Assembly (NCBI RefSeq): GCF_000382325.1
Contig: NZ_KB908056.1
Coordinates: 625,148-689,147 of the forward strand
Origin: Woodsholea maritima DSM 17123
GTDB lineage: Bacteria; Pseudomonadota; Alphaproteobacteria; Caulobacterales; Maricaulaceae
Direction of reading: 5' to 3'
DNA: 64,000 nucleotides
The notes beneath the pieces were generated by a model, which saw only the letters and a list, made by a program, of their open reading frames with translations, did not search any database and had not been told where the DNA came from. Shown piece after piece: positions 20,318 to 28,970 of the stretch (the first letter of the stretch is position 1; each line of letters starts with the position of its first letter). The position numbers and the translations under genes were made by a program.

Positions 20318-20534
20318 GGCTTTCCAAGTCATAAACTCTACCCCAACGCGTGCACCGTCGATATTCGCAAGTCATTCAGTGTTTACATTCACCATATAAA
20401 TTTTACGGATTTCTCTAATGAAGCCCTAACGACAGCATTTAAATTTCGCGCGAAGGGGAAAGATTTGGGCGCTAAATCTCCCAAAGAGCGAATAATTAGA
20501 AGACTTAGCCTCGGTTCAAAACTGTCTAGTGACC

Positions 20535-20564
20535 AAAAAAAACGGCACCCCTGGTGGGATGCCG
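20535..20564 (-). terminator. Rho-independent terminator (minus strand)
   Basis: On the minus strand a 9-bp stem (CGGCATCCC / GGGGTGCCG, one G-T pair) with loop ACCA is followed by eight T residues. Arms are 20556-20564 and 20543-20551. It would end transcripts from the tetR side before the chemosensory operon promoter region. Confidence 0.85.
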
Positions 20565-20616
20565 TATCATGAGTTTCTGATCGGTCGTGAGATTAGAACC
20601 CGTCTTGGAGGGACGA

Positions 20617-20752
20617 TTAAATCTCCATCCCATTCAGCCTAATATAATGTACGTGGCCCATGGCTTTGCGCTCAAACAAAGCGAACACGCGAACAAGCCT
20701 TCACCCCGTCGATGAAGATGATCTTGTAAACGACCAATGATTTTTCAGCCAT
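20617..20752 (-). pseudogene. Possible frameshifted small gene (about 45 codons)
   Basis: From ATG at 20752 the minus strand encodes MAEKSLVVYKIIFIDGVKAC and six more residues, then a TGA. Shifting one base near the T-rich stretch lets the reading continue as ERKAMGHVHYIRLNGMEI to a TAA at 20617. A strong terminator follows 50 bp later, as expected for a real transcription unit. No family is recognised. It could be a broken small gene, a sequencing indel or a chance reading frame. The ribosome binding site is weak. Confidence 0.35.
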
Positions 20753-20844
20753 CACTTACACAAAGCGCACGATCATCCTCAGCGCCCCGCGCATATGATT
20801 AACCCGCCATCCACCCAAATTTAAGTTTCAACCGAGGATGCGCC

Positions 20845-21453
20845 CTAGGCCGCCAAGCGCGCGGGTAAAAACAAAGTTTCAATCGCACCACGGAAGGCTT
20901 CAACCGCTTTTGCGGGAGACAGTGCGCCCAACGCCCCTTCACGCCCCGTCATCCCCCGGATCAAACTTTGCACGGTGAAAACAATCACCTCGCTATCAAG
21001 CTCATCGGAGAGCACACCTGCGCTTTGAGAGCGCTCTACAGCGCCTATCAAAGCTTCACGCAAGGCCCCGCGCGCCTCGTCAAACACCGCAGCGACATCA
21101 GGATTACGCCCGGCTTCGGCCGCGAACTCCAAGGTCAACCGGCCATAATCAGAGCCATAAATGATCTCAACCAGGGGCGCCGCAAAATCATTGAGTGTTT
21201 CAGCGACGTTATGGCTCGCGCTGAGCGCTTCAATAAACCCAGCTAATTCTTGCCGGTCCTGTTCAGCCAACCCCAAAATGATATCGCTTTTGCTGCGAAA
21301 ATAGCGGTAAAGCCCCCCAGGGCTTAACTGCGCCGCCGCGCAAATATCGTGCACACTCGTCTGGTGAACACCTTTTTCTACAAAACACCGCGCAGCAGCT
21401 TCTAAAACTTCTTCCCGGCGGCGAGCATGTAATGCTTCATCTTTTTTACGCAC
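20845..21453 (-). CDS. TetR-family transcriptional regulator
   Basis: A TetR/AcrR-type repressor. The N-terminal helix-turn-helix is clear: ARRREEVLEAAARCFVEKGVHQTSVHDICAAAQLSPGGLYRYFRSK, followed by a helical ligand-binding domain. I favour a GTG start at 21453 (product begins VRKKDEALHAR), which puts the DNA-binding domain at the usual distance from the N-terminus; the frame stays open to an ATG at 21546. It diverges from the DeoR gene across a 490-bp AT-rich gap. No effector or pump gene is adjacent, so its target is not evident. Confidence 0.85.
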   Translation of the reverse strand: MRKKDEALHARRREEVLEAAARCFVEKGVHQTSVHDICAAAQLSPGGLYRYFRSKSDIILGLAEQDRQELAGFIEALSASHNVAETLNDFAAPLVEIIYGSDYGRLTLEFAAEAGRNPDVAAVFDEARGALREALIGAVERSQSAGVLSDELDSEVIVFTVQSLIRGMTGREGALGALSPAKAVEAFRGAIETLFLPARLAA

Positions 21454-21546
21454 AATCTTATGTCCTACCCAGATGCTCTTGTCTGTCCCAAGCTTTGAGC
21501 CAAGAGCATTTCCCATGGACCGTGATGTCGCGCACAAATTTGGCAT

Positions 21547-21941
21547 GACTGAGGCGAATGCCCACTTTTAAAATTCAAATGCAGCGCGAAATTTATAATT
21601 CAATAAATTGCGAATAGCCTTCAAATTAATGAACTAAAAAATATTATTGAATAAGATGATACAAGAAATTTTCTTTCCTTCTATTGCCTCAAACCATTTA
21701 TTTTTCCATCACACTAAATGCGGCTGGAATTCAATCCTGAATTGATTTTCAGCCAATCACCAGGCTATGTCGGTCAAAATGCGGTCAAATAATGGCAAAA
21801 TATTTCATAAATCTGCAGACCCGCCCCTGCCTGGTCCTTACCTCAGCCCTCTTGAAAGCCCAGGAGCCTGCATCCCATTTTTATCAAGACTTGAACCGCC
21901 CTAGCGTGGGCAGTAAAGGTATTTAAATTTCCAAGCAGAGA
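21547..21941. other. AT-rich divergent intergenic region without genes
   Basis: About 395 bp between the divergent TetR and DeoR regulators, markedly richer in A and T than the surroundings, especially 21575-21720. I see no convincing ORF, RNA or terminator. It probably carries the promoters of both regulators. Confidence 0.6.
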
Positions 21942-21947
21942 TTGAAT

Positions 21948-22709
21948 ATGAGCCACCCCATTCGCCAATCAGCCATTTTAACTCATCTTGAAGAAAAGCG
22001 CGCCGCCAGCATCGCTGAACTGGCGGAGCAATTCAACGTCTCTGAAGAGACCATTCGCCGCGATGTGCGCCAATTAGAAGCTGAGGGTCATGTGCAAAAG
22101 CACCATGGCGGGGTGCGCTTACCCGACAATATATTCGAAGCCCCTTATCAATTGCGCATGGGTGAAGAGGGCAGCGCCAAACGCGCGATTGGCGCAGCCG
22201 CCGCAGATTTGGTTGAGGATGGCATGACGGTGCTCATCGATAGCGGCACGACGTCGTGCTGGGTCGCCAAGCACTTGACACGTCAACGCAATCTATCAAT
22301 CGTAACGAACGCGATCGAGGTCGCACGCGAAGTCAGCGGGCGCAACAATAATCGGGTTTACTTGGCGGGCGGAGAAATCAGCACCGATTATCGCTCTGCC
22401 TTTGGCCCCAGTGCCATTGATTACGCGCGTCAGTTCAGGCCGGATCTCGCCTTCTTCTCAATCGGCGCGCTAGACCCAGATCGGGGGCTGTTAGACTTTC
22501 ACATGCCTGAGGCGGAGTTTAAACGCGCCGTCATGCCCATGGCCCAAAAAAGTGTTATCGTCGCGGACCATACAAAGTTTAACCGCAAGGGCCTGATTAT
22601 CACCGCCCCATTTGAGGTTGGCGATATCTATGTCTTTGATTCGCAGCCCGATGCAGCCTTACAGGGGCAATTAAGGGACAAACACGTCATTATCGCCAGC
22701 CCGCTCTAA
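21948..22709 (+). CDS. DeoR/GlpR-family transcriptional regulator
   Basis: A 253-residue repressor of the sugar-phosphate-sensing DeoR family. The N-terminal HTH reads RQSAILTHLEEKRAASIAELAEQFNVSEETIRRDVRQLEAEGHVQKHHGG. The C-terminal DeoRC sensor domain contains IDSGTTSCWVAKHL, NAIEVAREV and VIVADHTKFNRKGL. The start may be ATG 21948 or TTG 21942. It stands alone, with 161 bp before a histidine kinase. Given the sugar genes further along, control of carbohydrate uptake is plausible but unproven. Confidence 0.88.
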   Translation: MSHPIRQSAILTHLEEKRAASIAELAEQFNVSEETIRRDVRQLEAEGHVQKHHGGVRLPDNIFEAPYQLRMGEEGSAKRAIGAAAADLVEDGMTVLIDSGTTSCWVAKHLTRQRNLSIVTNAIEVAREVSGRNNNRVYLAGGEISTDYRSAFGPSAIDYARQFRPDLAFFSIGALDPDRGLLDFHMPEAEFKRAVMPMAQKSVIVADHTKFNRKGLIITAPFEVGDIYVFDSQPDAALQGQLRDKHVIIASPL

Positions 22710-22759
22710 AACTCTTGCCATGTGGAAGAGTGTAAATCACGCATGCATTTAATACATTT

Positions 22760-22831
22760 ATCCTAAAGCCTTCGAGAAACCACACACAAGCCGTACCCCT
22801 TCTTTATTTTTATCTTGCATCCTAAAGCCTT
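22760..22831 (+). repeat. Direct repeat upstream of the histidine kinase
   Basis: The 13-mer ATCCTAAAGCCTT occurs at 22760-22772 and again at 22819-22831, spaced 59 bp start to start, inside the 161-bp gap before the kinase gene. Tandem identical sites in a promoter region suggest a regulator-binding site or promoter element. No partner regulator is known. Confidence 0.45.
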
Positions 22832-22870
22832 ATTACACTGAAATAGATTCAGCGAAATGAGCCCGGCGCG

Positions 22871-25306
22871 ATGGATAGGGTGCGAGCGCGTATGCCAGAC
22901 GTTTTGAAGTCCCTTAACGCCTCGATTCAATTGCATGTCGCCTTGGCACTTGCTGTCTTCGCGCTTGGCTTGACCTTGACCGGATTAATCGTTCATCAAA
23001 ATGAGAAGCGCACAGAAGAAGCGGTCATCTTGGCCACGCAAACCCAAGGCCGTTCCATTGCCAATTTGGTGCAATTTCAAGTCGCCCAAGATGTGCAATC
23101 CGTAGACCGGGTTGCCCAGCGGTGGGCCAGTCGCCAAGGCGGCACCCCAGAATTTGAATGGCGCGCCGATGCGCAAGTTTATGCCCGAAACAAGTCCTGG
23201 ATGAGAGCGCTAGAATGGGTAGATGAAGACAATATCATTCGCTGGGCGGAGCCTGCTGCCGAAAATGAGATGGTCATTGAGCTTGATCTGGACGGAGACC
23301 CCTTACGATCAGAAGCGCTGACGCGCGCGCGCACCTTCAATATTCCAACGCCCTCACATATTGGGGATTTATTGCAAGGCGGGCGAGGGTTTTTAATCAT
23401 CGCTCCCATATCTCGCGACGATCATATTCAAGGCTTTATCGTTGGGGTCATTGATCTGACCATCTTGATGGAAAACATCCTTTCAAAAGAGGCTAAAGAA
23501 GATTTTGTCTATACCTTAGGCGAATCCGAAACATCCCTGGTTACACTCGAACATAAGCCAGCCCATAAGGGTTATTTGCCTGCCATCCACATCGTACGCG
23601 TCGCAGGTATGAATTGGCAGCTAACGACCCAACCTAGTCGCGATTTCGTTACCGACAAAACCCAAGCCCGCCAGATTATTATTTGGGCAATCGGCCTGGT
23701 TCTTACCTTTGCCTTTATCGGGCTGATTTTAAGCCTTAATCTGCTCCAGCGCCAATCGCGAAGACTAGCCCAAACCATCAGCTCCCTTGCGCGCAGTGAA
23801 GAGCGGTATGACTTAGCCGTACGCGGTATGTCGGTGGGACTTTGGGATTGGCGCATTATCAAAAATACGCTTGAGCTATCCGCGCGCGGCAAGCAGATTT
23901 TAGGCTTGGATCCCGACTTTAATTTTGAGGAAGCTGACGCCTTTTTTCAACGGATCCACCCGCATGAACGCGCCCATTGCGATAGCGTTATCCAAGCGCA
24001 TTTCACCGCCGACACACCTTTCGATATTGACCTAAGGTTCAGACATCAAGACGGCTATTATGTTTGGTGCCGAATGACCGGCATGGCCAGATGCGATGAT
24101 CAAGGCATGCCCGTACGCCTCGTCGGCTCACTTCTCGATGTCAGTACAGAAGTGGAGGCCTTAAACGCGGTAAGGCGCAGCGAGGAACGTTTTCGCGCTG
24201 TCACTGAAACATCGATGGATGCTCTTATCGTGATTGACAGCCAAGGCCTCATCAGTGATGTCAACCCCGCCACTAAAACCCTTTTTGGCTATGACCCCCA
24301 CGAAGTCCTTGGCCAGAATGTCAAAATGCTGACCCCTGAAGGTATTCGCGAACATCATGACGATTATATCACGAACTACCTTAATACCGGCAAAGCCAAA
24401 GTGATCGGTATTGGGCGTGAGACTCGCGCCCAACATAAATCGGGTAGCACATTCCCCATTGATCTAACGATTTCTGAAATCTTTACCCATGGCGAGCGCT
24501 TCTTTGTCGGTACAGTCCGCGATCTGACCGAGCGAAAGAATGCGGAAAAAGAGCGAGAAACCTTTATTGCTCAGCTTGAAAATACCATCACGGAGCTAGA
24601 GCGTTTTACCTATGCCGCGTCCCATGATCTGCGCGAACCCTTACGCATGATCAGCAATTTCGCACAAATCCTATATTCACAATATAAAGAGAGCTTCGAC
24701 CCAGACGCTTTGAAATATCTCAAGATTTGTGTCGATTCCTCGCATCGCATGCAGGCCTTGCTCGATGATCTGATCGTCTTTTCTCGCCTGGATGATAATT
24801 CCGGATCATTCGTAGATTTAGATCCCAAGGCGGCGCTCCAAACGGTGCTTGAAAATCTATCAGACCCGATTGCGGAGAAGAATGCCTGCCTGGATATTCA
24901 AAATTTACCCGAAACTTTAGCGACCAATCCCGTTCGCTTTATACGCTTATTCCAAAATTTAATTTCAAATGCTATTAAGTATTCTAAGGACGCTGAACCG
25001 CCTCAAATTGCGATTTGGGCCGAGCCAGAAGAGAACGGTTTCCTCTTCCACGTCCGCGATAACGGAATAGGGATGAAGCAAGAGTATTGTGAGCAAATAT
25101 TTCAACCTTTTAAACGCCTTCATAAGTTATCACGCTATCCCGGCACCGGAATGGGATTGGCGATCTGTCGCAAGATCATCACCAATCTGGGTGGTAAGAT
25201 CTGGGTGACAAGCGAAGAAGATGAAGGCAGTCATTTTTACATTTACTGGCCACAACCCAACCCTGTAGACTTACCCAAAAAGGAAGAAGGCGATGCTCCT
25301 GGATAA
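22871..25306 (+). CDS. Membrane PAS sensor histidine kinase with CHASE-like periplasmic domain
   Basis: An 811-residue sensor kinase. TM1 lies at about 20-40, followed by a 230-residue periplasmic region resembling a CHASE domain (AQRWASRQGG, GDLLQGGRGFLIIAPI), and TM2 at about 275-298. Two PAS domains follow, one with VWCRMTGMARC and one with DALIVIDSQGLISDVNPATKTLFGY. The HisKA region is of the phytochrome/bacteriophytochrome-kinase subtype, with phospho-His585 in YAASHDLREPLRM, and the HATPase has NLISNAIKYS, RDNGIGM and GTGMGLAI. No bilin-binding GAF domain is present. It overlaps its response regulator by 14 bp. Confidence 0.9.
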   Translation: MDRVRARMPDVLKSLNASIQLHVALALAVFALGLTLTGLIVHQNEKRTEEAVILATQTQGRSIANLVQFQVAQDVQSVDRVAQRWASRQGGTPEFEWRADAQVYARNKSWMRALEWVDEDNIIRWAEPAAENEMVIELDLDGDPLRSEALTRARTFNIPTPSHIGDLLQGGRGFLIIAPISRDDHIQGFIVGVIDLTILMENILSKEAKEDFVYTLGESETSLVTLEHKPAHKGYLPAIHIVRVAGMNWQLTTQPSRDFVTDKTQARQIIIWAIGLVLTFAFIGLILSLNLLQRQSRRLAQTISSLARSEERYDLAVRGMSVGLWDWRIIKNTLELSARGKQILGLDPDFNFEEADAFFQRIHPHERAHCDSVIQAHFTADTPFDIDLRFRHQDGYYVWCRMTGMARCDDQGMPVRLVGSLLDVSTEVEALNAVRRSEERFRAVTETSMDALIVIDSQGLISDVNPATKTLFGYDPHEVLGQNVKMLTPEGIREHHDDYITNYLNTGKAKVIGIGRETRAQHKSGSTFPIDLTISEIFTHGERFFVGTVRDLTERKNAEKERETFIAQLENTITELERFTYAASHDLREPLRMISNFAQILYSQYKESFDPDALKYLKICVDSSHRMQALLDDLIVFSRLDDNSGSFVDLDPKAALQTVLENLSDPIAEKNACLDIQNLPETLATNPVRFIRLFQNLISNAIKYSKDAEPPQIAIWAEPEENGFLFHVRDNGIGMKQEYCEQIFQPFKRLHKLSRYPGTGMGLAICRKIITNLGGKIWVTSEEDEGSHFYIYWPQPNPVDLPKKEEGDAPG

Positions 25307-25757
25307 GATGCAACCGATCGATATCTTATTGGTTGAAGATAATGACAATGACGTTCTTCTAACCAAGCTTGCCTTTGAAAACAGCAAGCTGGCCAACCGG
25401 ATTTTTATTGCGGAAGATGGGGAGGAAGCGCTCGATTTCCTCTTCAAGCGCGGTAAGCATGTCGATGCCCCGCGCCCGGATATCGTTCTTTTGGATCTCA
25501 ACCTGCCAAAAATCGACGGCAAGCAGGTCTTAGATATAGTCAAATCTGATGAAGATTTACGTACCATTCCGGTTGTGGTTCTAACCAGTTCTGAAGCGGA
25601 ACGCGACATCTTGGAGAGTTATAAGCTGCACGCCAACAGCTATATGACCAAGCCGGTTGATGTTCAAAAATTCGTGGAAGTGGCCGGGGCCATCGAGGAT
25701 TTTTGGTTCACCGTAGTGGTGCTGCCCCCCGAAGGCCCCGAACTGGATGACGCCTAA
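25293..25757 (+). CDS. Rcp1-like response regulator
   Basis: A 154-residue single-domain receiver of the Rcp1 type that usually partners Cph1-like kinases. It has ILLVEDNDND, phospho-acceptor Asp68 in IVLLDLNLPKIDG, and VLTSSEAERDI followed by MTKPVDVQKF. The start at 25293 overlaps the kinase end and has AGGAAGAAGG just upstream; a second ATG is at 25308. No output domain is present, so it signals by protein interaction. It ends 3 bp from the convergent eda gene; no terminator lies between them. Confidence 0.9.
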   Translation: MLLDKMQPIDILLVEDNDNDVLLTKLAFENSKLANRIFIAEDGEEALDFLFKRGKHVDAPRPDIVLLDLNLPKIDGKQVLDIVKSDEDLRTIPVVVLTSSEAERDILESYKLHANSYMTKPVDVQKFVEVAGAIEDFWFTVVVLPPEGPELDDA

Positions 25758-25760
25758 GCC

Positions 25761-26396
25761 TTAGCGCGGTTTCAAGCTTTGTGCCCGTTTGGCATTTTCC
25801 GTAATCTGGCTCCACTCCCCAGCCTCTATCGCCTTCGCCGGGGTGATCCAGGATCCACCGACACAGGCCACATTGGGTAGGGCCAGATAACTCGGTGCCA
25901 GGTCTTCGCTGATCGAACCGGTAGGACAAAAGCGAATATCGGGAAGCGGGCCCGCAATGGATTTCAGCCAGGGCGCACCGCCGGATTGTTCAGCTGGGAA
26001 GAATTTCAGCGCCTCAAAGCCCATGGCCTTGGCGCTCATCGCTTCACTGGCGGTGGAAACACCGGGTAAGCCCGCGACATCACACTCCAGCATAGCCTTC
26101 GCCAGCGCTGGCGTTAGACCGGGTGAGACCAGAAAGTCTGCCCCCGCATCGACACTGGCCTTGACATCATCTGGGTTACGCAGCGTACCCATGCCCACAT
26201 AAAGCTCCGGCACGGCGCGCTTCATCTCAGCCATCGCCTCAAGCGCGCAATCGGTGCGCAAGGTCATTTCGATGACGCGTAGCCCACCGGCCGCCAAGGC
26301 TTCAGCCAGGGGCGCAGCTTTAGCCACATCATGAAGGGTAAGAACGGGAATGACGCTCGCCGCGTCTAACACCGCATGTACTTTAGCTTGGCTCAT
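25761..26396 (-). CDS. eda: 2-keto-3-deoxy-6-phosphogluconate aldolase
   Basis: Cleaves KDPG to pyruvate and glyceraldehyde-3-phosphate, the last step of the Entner-Doudoroff pathway. The class I aldolase active site is intact: Schiff-base Lys131 in [14 protein letters not shown], Glu43 in VIEMTLRT and the [12 protein letters not shown] phosphate-site region. The 211-residue length is typical. It overlaps edd by 4 bp and is the last gene of the minus-strand sugar block. Confidence 0.96.
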   Translation of the reverse strand: MSQAKVHAVLDAASVIPVLTLHDVAKAAPLAEALAAGGLRVIEMTLRTDCALEAMAEMKRAVPELYVGMGTLRNPDDVKASVDAGADFLVSPGLTPALAKAMLECDVAGLPGVSTASEAMSAKAMGFEALKFFPAEQSGGAPWLKSIAGPLPDIRFCPTGSISEDLAPSYLALPNVACVGGSWITPAKAIEAGEWSQITENAKRAQSLKPR

Positions 26397-28237
26397 CCTT
26401 CGCCCTCCCCGGCGAGATTTGGAATGGCAACCGCGCCCGCCTCAGCCTCACTGACCAGCGCGCGGAAACCAGAAAACAGCTCACGCCCCATGCCCGAATG
26501 TGACGCGGTGAGATCATGCTGGGCCAGATCACGCGCGGCCCACTCATCCGCCTCCACCTTGGCCTGTAAAATCCCGGCATCGCTGTCCAGGCGAATAATG
26601 TCACCATCGCGAACCTTGGCAATCGGGCCTTGGGCTTCGGCTTCGGGGCAGACATGAATGGCCGCCGGAACTTTGCCCGAAGCCCCGGACATACGTCCAT
26701 CGGTGACCAGCGCAACTTTAAAACCACGATCTTGTAAAACACCCAAGGGCGGGGTCAGCTTATGCAGCTCTGGCATGCCAATGGCTTTTGGCCCTTGAAA
26801 ACGCACCACGGCAATGAAGTCCTTATCCAGCGCCCCAGCCTTAAAGGCCTCAATCAGCGCATTTTGCGAGTGGAACACGATCGCCGGGGCCTCCACCACG
26901 CGGTGTTCGGGCTTTACAGCCGAAACCTTGATGACGCCGCGGCCCAGATTACCGCTGACCACGCGTAGGCCGCCATCTTTGGAAAGGGGATTAGAGGCCG
27001 GGCGCACAATATCCAGATCGCCGCTTTCTTCTGGCGGTTCACGCCAGACGATATCCTTACCCTCTAGACCAGGTTCTTTAGCAAAACCCGCCAGATCATC
27101 CGCCCCCAGGGTCAACACATCGCCGTGCAGCAATCCTGCGCCCAATAACTCGCGGATCAAGAAGGCTAGCCCCCCCGCCGCATGGAAATGGTTCACATCG
27201 GCCGGGCCATTGGGATAGACCTTGCACAATAAGGGCGTGACATCGGCCAGATCGGCAAAATCCTGCCAATCAATGATAATCCCCGCCGCGCGCGCAATCG
27301 CCGGTATGTGGAGCGTATGATTGGTCGAGCCCCCGGTCGCGTGCAGGCCGATAATGGCGTTGACGATCGCGCGCTCATCAATGGCTTCACCGATAGGGCG
27401 AAAGCCGCCCTTTTGCTTGGTGATGGCCGCCGCACGGTGCGCGGTTGCGCGGATCAAGGCTTCACGCAAGGGCGTGCCTGGATTTTCAAAGGCCGAGCCT
27501 GGCACATGCAGCCCCATAATCTCCATCAGCATCTGATTGGAATTGGCCGTGCCATAGAAAGTACACGTGCCGGGGGAATGATAGCTCGCGCTTTCGGCGA
27601 CCAGTAATTGATCACGCCCCACCTTACCCTCGGCATAAAGCTGACGGATACGCGCCTTTTCCGGATTGGGAATACCCGAGCGCATGGGACCGGCGGGCAG
27701 GAAGAGGATCGGTAAATGACCAAAGCTGAGCGCGCCCATCACCAGACCCGGCACGATCTTATCGCAAACCCCTAAGCAGATGACGCCATCAAAGGTATCA
27801 TGAGAGAGCGCAACCGCAGTGGCCATAGCGATGACATCACGGCTGAACAGCGACAGCTCCATCCCATCGCGCCCCTGGGTCACCCCATCGCACATGGCAG
27901 GCACACCGCCGGCAACCTGGCCCACCGCGCCCACTTCGCGCAGATAGGTTTTGATCTTGTCAGGATAAGTCCCCAGCGGCTGATGCGCGCTGAGCATGTC
28001 ATTATAGGCCGTTACGATACCAATATTGGGCCAGGTCTTTTCCAGCTGGACCTGTTTGTCCGCGGCGTCACTGGCGGCAAAGGCGTGGGCGATATTCCCG
28101 CAATCCAGCGAAGCCCGCGCCGGACCCTCTTCTCCAGCGGCACGGATTCGCGCCAGATAGGCCGCGCGCGTCTTGGCGCTGCGCTGGCGAATGCGATCGG
28201 TCACCTTGGCGATGACAGAATTGAGCGGCATAGACAT
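26393..28237 (-). CDS. edd: 6-phosphogluconate dehydratase
   Basis: Converts 6-phosphogluconate to KDPG. It is a 614-residue IlvD/Edd-family enzyme carrying a [4Fe-4S] cluster; likely cluster Cys residues lie in [10 protein letters not shown] and [12 protein letters not shown], and [19 protein letters not shown] and [15 protein letters not shown] are family signatures. It is 27 bp after pgl and ATGA-coupled to eda. Its presence with zwf and pgl shows that the Entner-Doudoroff route, not classical glycolysis, drains this locus. Confidence 0.97.
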   Translation of the reverse strand: MSMPLNSVIAKVTDRIRQRSAKTRAAYLARIRAAGEEGPARASLDCGNIAHAFAASDAADKQVQLEKTWPNIGIVTAYNDMLSAHQPLGTYPDKIKTYLREVGAVGQVAGGVPAMCDGVTQGRDGMELSLFSRDVIAMATAVALSHDTFDGVICLGVCDKIVPGLVMGALSFGHLPILFLPAGPMRSGIPNPEKARIRQLYAEGKVGRDQLLVAESASYHSPGTCTFYGTANSNQMLMEIMGLHVPGSAFENPGTPLREALIRATAHRAAAITKQKGGFRPIGEAIDERAIVNAIIGLHATGGSTNHTLHIPAIARAAGIIIDWQDFADLADVTPLLCKVYPNGPADVNHFHAAGGLAFLIRELLGAGLLHGDVLTLGADDLAGFAKEPGLEGKDIVWREPPEESGDLDIVRPASNPLSKDGGLRVVSGNLGRGVIKVSAVKPEHRVVEAPAIVFHSQNALIEAFKAGALDKDFIAVVRFQGPKAIGMPELHKLTPPLGVLQDRGFKVALVTDGRMSGASGKVPAAIHVCPEAEAQGPIAKVRDGDIIRLDSDAGILQAKVEADEWAARDLAQHDLTASHSGMGRELFSGFRALVSEAEAGAVAIPNLAGEGEG

Positions 28238-28264
28238 AGTCGTCGTCCTTTATTGATCGATCAG

Positions 28265-28969
28265 TTAGGGAGCCCAATGGGTGTGAAGATCAAAGTCCGG
28301 ATCGCGCAGCAGTGCGCGCACCGGCATTTCGGCAATCTCGCCCGGACCACAGGCAATCTCGAAGGCTTCGCGCTTGGCAGCGCCCTGCAGCATCAACAAG
28401 GTGAGCCCACATTGATCGAGCGCACGCCGGGTCAAGGTGATGCGTTCCACATGCTCGCCCGTAACCTCGCTTTTATGCGCGCTCACCGCGGCCAAACGCT
28501 TGGCCCCATAAAGCGCATTATCAAGGCCCACCGCATCGGGGAACCATGACGCGGTATGACCATCCGGGCCCATGCCCAGCACCGCCACATCCAAGGGCCA
28601 ATGCAGCCCATCAAGGCGAGCCTCAACCTCGTCGAGCCCCTCATGAGGGCTCGGCGCATCGCTCTTTAAGGGGATGAAGTGCGCCTTGGCGGCCTTATCG
28701 CGCAACAAAGTCGCGGCGATGAAATCCGCGTTCGAGCCCGGCTCACCGCGATTGACCCAGCGCTCATCGACCAGCACGACCTTGACCCGCGACCAATTGA
28801 GATCGGTCTTTGAGAGCGCTTCATAAAGCGGTTTGGGCGAAGACCCGCCTGAGACGGCAAAGGCCGCCTCACCGCGCTGGGAAATCGCCTTATCCAAGGT
28901 CAGGGCCAGCGCCTCTGCCAGGTCTTTGACCATGGCCTGCGCGCTGTCATGACGGGTGAATTGATACAT
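28265..28969 (-). CDS. pgl: 6-phosphogluconolactonase
   Basis: Hydrolyses 6-phosphogluconolactone to 6-phosphogluconate. The NagB/RpiA-like fold is marked by FAVSGGSSPKPLYEALS, VLVDERWVN and the catalytic MGPDGHTASWFP. I place the start at the ATG at 28969 (MYQFTRHDS), just past the zwf stop; in-frame ATGs at 28987, 28990 and 29005 would overlap zwf. Length from 28969 is 234 residues, close to the family norm. It is sandwiched between zwf and edd in one transcription unit. Confidence 0.92.
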   Translation of the reverse strand: MYQFTRHDSAQAMVKDLAEALALTLDKAISQRGEAAFAVSGGSSPKPLYEALSKTDLNWSRVKVVLVDERWVNRGEPGSNADFIAATLLRDKAAKAHFIPLKSDAPSPHEGLDEVEARLDGLHWPLDVAVLGMGPDGHTASWFPDAVGLDNALYGAKRLAAVSAHKSEVTGEHVERITLTRRALDQCGLTLLMLQGAAKREAFEIACGPGEIAEMPVRALLRDPDFDLHTHWAP

Positions 28970-28970
28970 A

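Noticed and set aside
22871-25757. Bacteriophytochrome two-component system
   Set aside because: Kinase core and regulator resemble Cph1/Rcp1, but there is no GAF/PHY chromophore region; only CHASE-like and PAS domains.
27800-28549. 249-codon frame antisense to edd and pgl
   Set aside because: Spans the junction of two certain genes on the opposite strand, and its product has no family features.
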